Assembly: GCF_001667185.1 (NCBI RefSeq)
Contig: NZ_LZIC01000115.1
Coordinates: forward strand, 1-64,000
Direction: 5' to 3'
DNA length: 64,000 nucleotides
Source: Mycobacterium sp. 852002-50816_SCH5313054-b
GTDB lineage: Bacteria > Actinomycetota > Actinomycetes > Mycobacteriales > Mycobacteriaceae
Position 1 is the first letter of the stretch. The number at the start of each line of letters is the position of its first letter. The notes beneath the pieces were generated by a model. That model made no database searches, was not told the origin of the DNA, and saw only the letters and a program-made list of their open reading frames with translations. The position numbers and the translations under genes were made by a program. This document shows positions 1 to 7,451 of this stretch, piece after piece.

Positions 1-599
1 ACGACTTCTACTTCTGCGAGGGGCAGAAATACGGCACCCTGCAGTCTGCGGGCGCGATGGCTCCGTGGCACCCCTTGGGGATGATGACCAACCAGCCGGG
101 CGGGCTGCCGAAGGCACTGCGCCTGGTGAGCCCGGCGGTGCGGCCGCTCTACGAGCGGATCATCAACGGTGGACTGGTGCTGGCCGCGATCATGGAAGAC
201 CTGCCCTATCTCGACAACCGAGTGCTTCCGTCCGATCGACCCGGCTCGGACGGCCGCCAGCGGCTGCGACTTCAATACCGTTTAAACCCTGGAGAGATCG
301 AACGCCGCGCGGCGTTTCTGCGGCAGATAAAAGAGGCGTTAAAGCCCTTCCGCACACTCACACTGCGGACCGGTGAAAACAACTCGACGTTGGGCCACGT
401 CTGCGGCACCTGCCGCTTCGGTACCGATCCCAAAACCAGCGTGCTCGACCCGCAAAACCGGGCGCACGAAGTCGACAACCTCTACGTGGCGGACGCCTCG
501 TTCTTCCCATCGAGCAGCGGTTTGAACCCCAGTTTGACGGTCGCGGCCAACGCCTTGCGGGTGGCCGCACATGTGAACCAGGCGCATTTCGCCACCTGA
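1..599 (+). CDS. GMC-family oxidoreductase, C-terminal part (cut by left window edge)
   Basis: The reading frame is open from base 3 to a TGA at 597-599, so about 198 C-terminal residues of a larger FAD enzyme are visible. The final 70 residues carry the GMC C-terminal signature: a His-Val-Cys-Gly-Thr-Cys-Arg segment, then a Leu-Tyr-Val-Ala-Asp-Ala stretch, then Ser-Gly-Leu-Asn-Pro-Ser-Leu-Thr before a closing alanine-rich helix. In the family these parts form the catalytic His/Asn pair and the last FAD contacts. GMC enzymes oxidise alcohol groups (cholesterol, choline, glucose and others). The substrate cannot be read here. It runs towards the convergent glycosyltransferase, with 51 bases between the stop codons. 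A role in the neighbouring glycolipid block is possible but unproven. Confidence 0.85.
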   Translation, partial: DFYFCEGQKYGTLQSAGAMAPWHPLGMMTNQPGGLPKALRLVSPAVRPLYERIINGGLVLAAIMEDLPYLDNRVLPSDRPGSDGRQRLRLQYRLNPGEIERRAAFLRQIKEALKPFRTLTLRTGENNSTLGHVCGTCRFGTDPKTSVLDPQNRAHEVDNLYVADASFFPSSSGLNPSLTVAANALRVAAHVNQAHFAT

Positions 600-650
600 C
601 CCCCTTGAATTCGTCTGTGCGCGAATCGATCCGCGATTCGCCGTCGCCGA

Positions 651-1919
651 TCAGCCAACGCGCTTGCGGCGGGCGAAGTCTTCCACGAAATCGGCGGCGG
701 CCGCGACGCTTTCGGCCGGTGCGGTCATCCGAGTGGCGAGCTCGCGGGCCCGAGCGACGTATTGCGGAGCGAGAACGATCCGCAGGTCTGCGACCAATGA
801 TTTCTCGGTAGCGGTCGAAAAGCGACGGGCGGTGCCCACTTTCAGCCGTTTGACCGCGGCTCCCCAGATGCCCTGAACGTCTGCCATCCAGAGGATCAAC
901 GTCGGGACTCCGGCGCGCAGGCCCGCGGCCGTGGTGCCCGCACCACCGTGGTGCACGACCGCGCGACAGGCCGGAAAGATTGTCGCGTAATTCACCGCGC
1001 CCACCACCTTGACGTGCTCGAAATGGGGGGCGTTGCTGAAGTCAGAGGCGGCGGCGCAAATCAGCGCCCGTTCGCCCAGCTGCGCGCAGGCCATGCCGAT
1101 CATGGCGATCGTATCCGCGGCGGATTCGACCGGGATGCTGCCAAACCCGAAGAAGATCGGCGGTGTTCCCGCGGCAATCCACGAGGCCACCTCTTCATCG
1201 GCATCCGTCGGTGATTCCATCGTCAGCGTGCCGACAAAGGGCCGTTGTCCATCCCACTTCGCCCATTCGGTTGCCAAGCCCGGAAAACACACCTCGTCGT
1301 AAGCCTGGATTTCCAGCGATCCTTGTCCGGCGATCCGCCCCGGCGCGGGACCCGTGGCCTTGGGTAGGCCCAATTCCCGGCGCTGCGCTTCCTCGACCTT
1401 TTTCACCCCACGCCAAACCAGCCACTCGTAGACCCGCATCGCTGAGCGGATGATCGGCGGCGGCAGCGTCGGGACGAGGCGTCCGTTGACCCGTATCGGG
1501 AACCACAGCAGCGTGGCCAACGGAATGTCGCGAAACTCCGCGACGCTGGTGGCGAGCTCCTGGTAACTCATCCCGGTCAACAGCAGGTCGGCCCCGTCCG
1601 TCACCGAGGCCAGCATCGTGCTCATGTCCGCCCAGTAGCGGGTGCCCGGTTCCCGAGACTCACGCAAAAACGCGCGCACATCCCGGATCCTCCAGAAGTT
1701 CCGGAAGAAATATGCCCAGAAGTTGCGGGTCGATTCCAGCCACGCCTGAACATCCGGCCCGTACTCGACCGCCGCGAGCCCCGCCGCCTCCGCGAAACCG
1801 ACCAGGTCCGGCGAGACGGCCATGCACACGTCGTGCCCGCGGCGCAGCAACTCACGGCCGACAGCGACGCCGGGTTCGACATCGCCGCGAGTTCCATAGA
1901 ACGCCAGCACAAATTTCAT
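651..1919 (-). CDS. GT1-type glycosyltransferase (MurG/UGT-like fold), GtfA/Rv1524 type
   Basis: This 422-residue enzyme of the GT-B fold is expected to move a nucleotide-activated sugar to a lipid or glycolipid acceptor on the cytosolic side. Residues 7-17 (Tyr-Gly-Thr-Arg-Gly-Asp-Val-Glu-Pro) form the N-terminal glycine loop typical of the mycobacterial GPL/PGL glycosyltransferases. Residues 323-330 (His-His-Gly-Gly-Ala-Gly-Thr-Thr) are the donor-binding motif. I chose the ATG at 1919 because homologues start with Met-Lys-Phe-Val; the frame is open for 46 more codons upstream without family character. It is divergent from the acyltransferase at 2287. The neighbourhood (acyltransferase, MmpS, MmpL) suggests work on an exported acylated glycolipid. 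The sugar and acceptor are unknown. Confidence 0.85.
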   Translation of the reverse strand: MKFVLAFYGTRGDVEPGVAVGRELLRRGHDVCMAVSPDLVGFAEAAGLAAVEYGPDVQAWLESTRNFWAYFFRNFWRIRDVRAFLRESREPGTRYWADMSTMLASVTDGADLLLTGMSYQELATSVAEFRDIPLATLLWFPIRVNGRLVPTLPPPIIRSAMRVYEWLVWRGVKKVEEAQRRELGLPKATGPAPGRIAGQGSLEIQAYDEVCFPGLATEWAKWDGQRPFVGTLTMESPTDADEEVASWIAAGTPPIFFGFGSIPVESAADTIAMIGMACAQLGERALICAAASDFSNAPHFEHVKVVGAVNYATIFPACRAVVHHGGAGTTAAGLRAGVPTLILWMADVQGIWGAAVKRLKVGTARRFSTATEKSLVADLRIVLAPQYVARARELATRMTAPAESVAAAADFVEDFARRKRVG

Positions 1920-2286
1920 CGCGTGATGTGGCCCTTCACTTGCCGTGCGCGTTCTGCGAAATGAAAGCGGCAGACCGGGTGCCCAGCTCAGCCGCCCAGC
2001 AGCATAACCCCGATACCGGCGCGAGCTACGGACAATCTCGAAGTTTGACGGCCACACCGATACCGTCGTCTACGACGCCGATTTGGCCTCCACAGACTGA
2101 ATTTCAGACATCAGGCGACCGCGCACTCCGGTGAAATTCCACCGGACGTCGCCTCACCGAACGCAGTTAGGTCTTGGCCAAATGCTCGGCCGAGCGGATG
2201 CACCCGAGGCTAATCTGCTATGAATCGGTTCGACCGCATTAATGCCGGCCGTCGCCGGCGAATCTTCTGTCATAGGAGGCTAATCA
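1920..2286. other. Intergenic region between divergent glycosyltransferase and acyltransferase
   Basis: This 367-base gap separates two divergently transcribed genes and should hold both promoters. It is less GC-rich than the surrounding genes. I see no convincing coding frame and no clear palindromic operator. The only strong element is the ribosome binding site at 2274-2279. Confidence 0.5.
2274..2279 (+). promoter_or_regulatory. Strong Shine-Dalgarno site deciding a GTG start
   Basis: AGGAGG lies seven bases before the GTG at 2287. It fixes the start of the acyltransferase gene, which has no nearby ATG. Confidence 0.8.
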
Positions 2287-3699
2287 GTGCCAATTCGGAT
2301 ACGCCGCGCACGCGCATCCTCTAACGGTCGCGGCTCCAATGGCGAGGCGCGGCCGGACAATCTGCTGGCACTGGTGGACCAAGGCTTCTTTGACGGCCAG
2401 CGCGCCGTCGGCCAGACGGAAGTCATGCAGGTCGTGTGGGTCTATGAGCACCCCATAGACTTTGACGGGCTGAAACGCCTCCACCACAACCTCGGTCACG
2501 GGTTGTCCGGACGGCTTATTGAGCGGTCGCCGCTGCCGTTCGGCCGGCATCGGTGGGTCCTCGATCGAGGGCCGGCGGAGATCGAATTCGCCGATCGCGC
2601 CCGGCCCCGCGCCGAACTCAGCGACTGGGCCGATGAACGTTCACAAGTGCCCGTTGATCCGGAGGAAGGTCCCGGCTGGCATCTCTGCGTCCTCCCCCTG
2701 ACGGACGGCTCGACCGCGGTCACCTGGGTGATCTCCCACTACATTATTGACGGCGTCGGGGGTCTCGTCGCGGTAGCTGATGCGATCCTGGGCACGAACC
2801 GCGATCTTGGCTATCCGCCGCCGCGCTCGCGGAATCGACTGCGCGCGGTGACACGGGATCTCCGCCAAACAGCTCAAGACACACCTGAGGCCGCCCGGGC
2901 GTTCGTCGCGTTGGCAAAACTGACCCGCCGTCAGCGGCGCGATGCTGCCCAATCACCGCCAGCACCGAAAGCTGTCACCCGCCGGAGAGACGACGGTGCC
3001 GACCCGATAATCCTCCCGGGTGTCGCGATCCTCGTCGACCTGGATCAATGGGATGCCCGTGCGAAGTCTCTCGGCGGGACGAGTACCACGTTGGCCGCAG
3101 GGTTCACCGTGAAACTCGCAGAGCACCTGGGGCGTCGGCGGGACTCCGACGGCGCGGTCACTCTGCAAGTCGTTATGACCGACCGCGCCGACGGCGATAC
3201 GCGTGCGCTCGCGGTGTCGTTTGCCCGTGTCAGCCTCGACCCGACCGCGTTAACGGCGGATCTGCGCGACACCCGAGCCGCCATCAAGCAGGCGCTGAAG
3301 GCTTTAGAGAGCGCGCCAGATGAATCTTTACAACTGGCGGCGCTGTCCCCGTTCACCCCGAAGCGGATGTGGAGACGCGGAGTCGAGACGCAGCTCAACG
3401 ACCCCGATATGCCGGTGATTTATTCCAACCTCGGCGACGCCGGCTCGGTGGTGAGCCGTGCCGACGGCACTCAGTGCGAGCACGCCTGGGCACGAGGTAC
3501 GAAGGCACACGCGACGCACCAACAGCTTGAGCGAACGGGCGGCTATATGCAGCTGGTGTCGTGCCGCACGCCCGCGATCGGCAAGATCTACCTCACCGTC
3601 GTCGCCTACCAGCCGGGCGCTGAAAACACCAAGCCCGCTCTGCGCGCACTGGCTGCGCGCACACTGGCCGACTTCGGGCTGACGGGTGAGATCGACTAA
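2287..3699 (+). CDS. Condensation/WS-DGAT/Pap-like acyltransferase
   Basis: The protein has 470 residues. Residues 151-156 read His-Tyr-Ile-Ile-Asp-Gly, matching the HxxxDG active-site motif of CoA-dependent acyltransferases (NRPS condensation domains, PapA proteins, wax-ester/DGAT enzymes); the usual first His of HHxxxDG is Ser. In this superfamily the catalytic His activates a hydroxyl or amine for acyl transfer. The C-terminal half contains the expected solvent-channel region (around residue 385, Pro-Val-Ile-Tyr-Ser-Asn-Leu-Gly). The GTG start is fixed by a perfect AGGAGG seven bases upstream. Between a glycosyltransferase and mmpS/mmpL, it probably acylates the exported glycolipid. Substrate and exact subfamily are inferred only. 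Confidence 0.75.
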   Translation: MPIRIRRARASSNGRGSNGEARPDNLLALVDQGFFDGQRAVGQTEVMQVVWVYEHPIDFDGLKRLHHNLGHGLSGRLIERSPLPFGRHRWVLDRGPAEIEFADRARPRAELSDWADERSQVPVDPEEGPGWHLCVLPLTDGSTAVTWVISHYIIDGVGGLVAVADAILGTNRDLGYPPPRSRNRLRAVTRDLRQTAQDTPEAARAFVALAKLTRRQRRDAAQSPPAPKAVTRRRDDGADPIILPGVAILVDLDQWDARAKSLGGTSTTLAAGFTVKLAEHLGRRRDSDGAVTLQVVMTDRADGDTRALAVSFARVSLDPTALTADLRDTRAAIKQALKALESAPDESLQLAALSPFTPKRMWRRGVETQLNDPDMPVIYSNLGDAGSVVSRADGTQCEHAWARGTKAHATHQQLERTGGYMQLVSCRTPAIGKIYLTVVAYQPGAENTKPALRALAARTLADFGLTGEID

Positions 3700-3825
3700 C
3701 TGAGGCTTGTGGCTGAGGCCGCTTCACGACGCCATACTGAGAACTTCCTTAAATCCCGGTCAGACGCTGTTGGCCTCCATTAGGTTTGCATCCGTAATTC
3801 AACTCGTGTCGGTTAGGGTGGTGCG

Positions 3826-4437
3826 GTGGTCTGGGGCAGTGTGCACGATGTTGAGCCGGCGCGATCCGATATCGCCGTCGAGACCGGCCAAGATGCCGGC
3901 CTCCCGCCCGGCCCCCGACGTGTTCTCTTTCGAGGCTCTCGCCAACCTTCGTCCGCACTTCGGGCACAAGTTGGATCTGGAACGAGTCGCCGAAATTCGG
4001 GGCCTCTGATTTTCCGGGCCCTGCGGCGGCTTTGGATCCCTTTGGTCGTACTGATGGTGATCGCCGTTGGAGGATTTACCGTGTCGCGACTGCACGGCCT
4101 CTTCGGCTCCGAGAAGCGCCTCTCGTATGCCGACACCAGGGTCGACAACAAGCCTTACAATCCCCAGCACCTGAGGTACGAGGTCTACGGCCCGCCAGGA
4201 ACCGTGGCCTTGATCAGCTATTACGACGACACTGGTTCCCCGCAGCATGTTGACGCGGCAAGGCTGCCATGGTCATTGGAATTCGCGGTCACCGCGGCGA
4301 CGGGCATCGGAAGTGTCGCGGCGCAGGGTGACACTGACAGCATCGGTTGCCGCATCCTTCTGGACGGAGTGGTCAAGTCCGAGAAGGTCACCAACGAGGT
4401 AGGCGCCTTCACGTCCTGCATGCTGAAGGGCTCATGA
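3826..4437 (+). CDS. MmpS-family transport accessory protein (start uncertain)
   Basis: From about base 4015 the product has the MmpS layout: a short basic N-terminus, one membrane helix (Trp-Ile-Pro-Leu-Val-Val-Leu-Met onward), a Phe-Gly-Ser linker, and a periplasmic beta-domain with two Cys near the C-terminus. MmpS proteins are membrane-anchored periplasmic partners of MmpL exporters. The stop overlaps the mmpL start as ATGA, so the two are translationally coupled. The start is odd: the only standard starts ahead of the helix are GTGs at 3826 and 3841, which would add about 60 residues not seen in the family. A CTG at 4006, overlapping the TGA (4007-4009) of an upstream frame, would give 143 residues, the usual length. 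Confidence 0.75.
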   Translation: MVWGSVHDVEPARSDIAVETGQDAGLPPGPRRVLFRGSRQPSSALRAQVGSGTSRRNSGPLIFRALRRLWIPLVVLMVIAVGGFTVSRLHGLFGSEKRLSYADTRVDNKPYNPQHLRYEVYGPPGTVALISYYDDTGSPQHVDAARLPWSLEFAVTAATGIGSVAAQGDTDSIGCRILLDGVVKSEKVTNEVGAFTSCMLKGS

Positions 4438-7304
4438 CCAACCATCAGCTACAGGACAGTCAGCCGTTGGTAGCGCGGACGATCCGTCGATTTTCGGTCG
4501 CCATCATCTTGGGGTGGTTGGCGATCATAGCCGTGCTCAATTTCTTCGTCCCCCCACTGGAGCAGGTCGAGAACCAGCATTCGGTCTCTCCCACTCTCAC
4601 AAATGCGCCGTCCGCCACCGCGTCGCAGCGGCTGAATGAAGACTTCAAGGCAGCTGACCAAACTGGCCAATCGGGCTCCGGCAGTGTGGCGACGATCGTT
4701 TTAGAGGGTCAGCAGCCCCTCGGCGACGATGCGCACAGATATTACGATCGTTTAATTGCTCAGTTGAAAGACGATCCGAAACATGTGATACATGTCAACG
4801 ATTTCTGGGGTGATGAATTAACCCGACAGGCCGCGCAGAGCGCCGATGGTAAGGCCGCATATGTCTTGGTGATTCTCACTGCGGGCAACGACTCGATCGA
4901 AGCCGTTCAGCATATCGTCGCGCGGACGCCCGCGCCGCAGGGAGTCAAAGCGTTTGTCACCGGGCCTGCGGCGATCATTTCGGACATGAGCCATAGTGGC
5001 GACAGAACGGTTGCCACAATAACCCTGGTAAGCATCGCGGTCATCTTCATCACGCTGCTGCTCGTCTACCGTTCTATCGTCACCGTAATTCTGTTGCTCA
5101 TGGTGGTCGGCATCGAACTAATGGTGGCCCGCGGAATTGTCGCATTCATTGGTTATCACGGGATAATCGGTCTGAGCACCCTCGCCGTCAATCTGCTGGT
5201 ATCCCTCGTGATCGCGGCTGGAACTGACTACGGGATATTTTTCATCGGGCGGTATCAGGAGGCGCGTCAGGCCGGCAAGGACAGAGAAACGGCGTTCTTC
5301 ACTACGTACCACGGAGTCACCAAGGTCGTCGTGGCCTCGGGTTTGACGATCGCCGGGGCACTTTACTGCCTGGTCTTTACCCGGCTGCCCTCCTTCTACG
5401 TGCTGGCCGTCCCATGCGCCGTGGCCGTGCTGGTCGCCGTCGCGGTCGCTATCACGCTGATCCCGGCGGTTCTTACGGTCGGAAGCCGTTTCGGTTTGTT
5501 CGAACCCAAGCGGAAAATCAGCTATCGCCTATGGCGGCGGGTAGGAACGGCGATTGTTCGATGGCCCGCGCCCATTCTCGTCGCGGCGCTGGCAGTAACG
5601 CTTGTCGGGTTGTTGACGCTGCCGGGCTACAGCCCCAGCTACAACGACCAGAAATTTATCCCCAAAGATATCCCCGGAAATTTGGGGTATGAGGCCGCGT
5701 CGCGACATTTTCCCCCGTCCGCAATGATGGCGCCCGAAATCTTGCTGGTCGAGACCAATCACGATCTGCGGGATTCGGCCGATTTTCTGGTGTTGGAGAA
5801 ACTGGCCAAGGCGGTCCTCGCCGTGCCGGGCATTTCGACCGTGCAGGCCGTAACACGGCCCGAGGGAACCCCGATCAAGCACACGACGATCCCGTATTTG
5901 CTCAGCATGCAAGCCGCCGGCCAGCAGCAATTCCTCACTTTTCAGCGGGAGCGCATGAAGGACCTGCTCAAGCAGGCCGATCTGATAACGGAAGCGATCA
6001 ACGTCACGCAGCGCATGTATGACGTGATGAAGCAACTAGTCGCCACCACGCATGACGTCGTCGGCCACACGCATGAAATGCAGGCCCTCACCAGCGAGCT
6101 GCGGGACAACATCTCGAATTTCGAGGATTTCTTCAGACCGATCCGCAGCTACTTCTACTGGGAAAAGCACTGCTTCGACATTCCGATTTGCTTCTCGATC
6201 AGAAGCGTATTTGATTCGCTCGACGGTGTTGACGCGGTGAGCGATAAGCTGATTCTGCTGGTAGCAGATCTCGATCAGGTCGACGCGCTGCTGCCGCAGA
6301 TCCTCGCCCAGCTGCCGCAGACGATCGCGATAATGCAGGAATCGCGGACCATGTTGCTTACCATGCACAGCACCATGTCCGGCGTTCTCGGAAACATGGG
6401 CGACAACAACAATAATGCGACCTCGATGGGAAGAGCGTTCGACACCGCCCAAAACGACGATTCTTTCTACCTGCCGCCGGAAACTTTGAAGAACAAAGAC
6501 TTCCAGCGGATCATGAACATATTCGTGTCGCCGGATGGCAAGGCCGTCCGCATGCTCATCCTGCAGAAGGGCGACCCCTCGTCGTCCGAAGGCCTTTCGC
6601 GGGTTGACGGGATAAAGAGCGCGGCCGAAGAGGCGCTCAAGGGAACTCCGCTGGAAGACTCGAAGATCTACCTCTCCGGCACCGCAGCCTCGGTGCGGGA
6701 CCAGGTGCGGGCTTCCACAATCGACCTCATGATCGCGGGAATCGCGGCGCTCTGCCTGATTTTCATCGTGATGCTGATCATGACGCGGAGCTTTGTTGCG
6801 GCGCTGGTTATCGTCGGCACGGTATTGCTTTCGCTCGGCGCGTCCTTCGGGCTCTCCGTGTTTGCCTGGCAGAATTTGCTCGGCATACAAATACACTGGT
6901 CAGTGCTGGTGATGTCGGTGATCGTTCTGCTGGCGGTGGGGTCTGACTATAATTTGCTGCTGGTCGCCCGGATGAAAGAGGAGATCGGCGCCGGCATAAA
7001 CACCGGCATCATTCGCGCCATCGGTGGCACCGGCAAAGTCGTGACGAACGCGGGGCTGGTCTTCGCGTTCACCATGGGGTCCATGCTCGTCAGCGATCTG
7101 CGCACCATCGGCCAGGTGGGCACGACGATCGGTCTCGGTTTGTTGTTCGACACGCTGGTCGTGCGCGCGTTCATGACGCCGTCCATCGCCGCGCTGCTGG
7201 GCCGCTGGTTCTGGTGGCCGCAACAGGTTCGCCCCCGTCCCGCAAGTTCCTTACTTCGGCCTACGGGACCCCGTCCGTTGGTACGCGCCTTATTGCTGAG
7301 ATAG
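4434..7304 (+). CDS. MmpL-family RND transporter (first copy)
   Basis: This inner-membrane exporter of 956 residues has the usual MmpL plan: one helix, a large periplasmic loop, five helices, a second large loop, then five or six helices. The Asp-Tyr pairs that relay protons in this family are present at about 265-266 (Gly-Thr-Asp-Tyr-Gly) and 838-839 (Gly-Ser-Asp-Tyr-Asn). The second loop contains the Arg-Pro-Ile-Arg-Ser-Tyr-Phe-Tyr-Trp segment common to MmpS-linked MmpLs. The ATG at 4434 overlaps the mmpS stop. MmpLs paired with MmpS move glycopeptidolipids, siderophores or related lipids. Base composition is noticeably lower in GC than neighbouring genes; a hand count of 4741-4800 gives 23 G/C in 60. 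Confidence 0.95.
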   Translation: MTNHQLQDSQPLVARTIRRFSVAIILGWLAIIAVLNFFVPPLEQVENQHSVSPTLTNAPSATASQRLNEDFKAADQTGQSGSGSVATIVLEGQQPLGDDAHRYYDRLIAQLKDDPKHVIHVNDFWGDELTRQAAQSADGKAAYVLVILTAGNDSIEAVQHIVARTPAPQGVKAFVTGPAAIISDMSHSGDRTVATITLVSIAVIFITLLLVYRSIVTVILLLMVVGIELMVARGIVAFIGYHGIIGLSTLAVNLLVSLVIAAGTDYGIFFIGRYQEARQAGKDRETAFFTTYHGVTKVVVASGLTIAGALYCLVFTRLPSFYVLAVPCAVAVLVAVAVAITLIPAVLTVGSRFGLFEPKRKISYRLWRRVGTAIVRWPAPILVAALAVTLVGLLTLPGYSPSYNDQKFIPKDIPGNLGYEAASRHFPPSAMMAPEILLVETNHDLRDSADFLVLEKLAKAVLAVPGISTVQAVTRPEGTPIKHTTIPYLLSMQAAGQQQFLTFQRERMKDLLKQADLITEAINVTQRMYDVMKQLVATTHDVVGHTHEMQALTSELRDNISNFEDFFRPIRSYFYWEKHCFDIPICFSIRSVFDSLDGVDAVSDKLILLVADLDQVDALLPQILAQLPQTIAIMQESRTMLLTMHSTMSGVLGNMGDNNNNATSMGRAFDTAQNDDSFYLPPETLKNKDFQRIMNIFVSPDGKAVRMLILQKGDPSSSEGLSRVDGIKSAAEEALKGTPLEDSKIYLSGTAASVRDQVRASTIDLMIAGIAALCLIFIVMLIMTRSFVAALVIVGTVLLSLGASFGLSVFAWQNLLGIQIHWSVLVMSVIVLLAVGSDYNLLLVARMKEEIGAGINTGIIRAIGGTGKVVTNAGLVFAFTMGSMLVSDLRTIGQVGTTIGLGLLFDTLVVRAFMTPSIAALLGRWFWWPQQVRPRPASSLLRPTGPRPLVRALLLR

Positions 7305-7313
7305 CGGCAGTCA

Positions 7314-7451
7314 GTGGCGCATTTCCAGTTCAGGACGAGACCGGCAACCGTGGAGAGCATCGTGGCACAGGGCGATAGCGAAACCAGTGGCTGCCGCTTC
7401 GCGTCGTGCGGAGTGGGCGCGCCCACCGGTTGCGTGTTGAAGGCCGCATGA
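7314..7451 (+). pseudogene. Remnant of an mmpS gene (C-terminal end only)
   Basis: In frame with a TGA at 7449-7451, this stretch encodes Ser-Ile-Val-Ala-Gln-Gly-Asp-Ser-Glu-Thr-Ser-Gly-Cys-Arg, then Gly-Cys-Val-Leu-Lys-Ala-Ala and stop. This matches the C-terminus of the MmpS at 3826-4437 (Ser-Val-Ala-Ala-Gln-Gly-Asp...Gly-Cys-Arg, then Ser-Cys-Met-Leu-Lys-Gly-Ser). The membrane helix and most of the beta-domain are gone, and about eight residues between the two Cys are missing. The TGA overlaps the ATG of the second mmpL as ATGA, exactly as in an intact mmpS-mmpL pair. A peptide of about 45 residues from the GTG at 7314 is formally possible. Confidence 0.8.
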
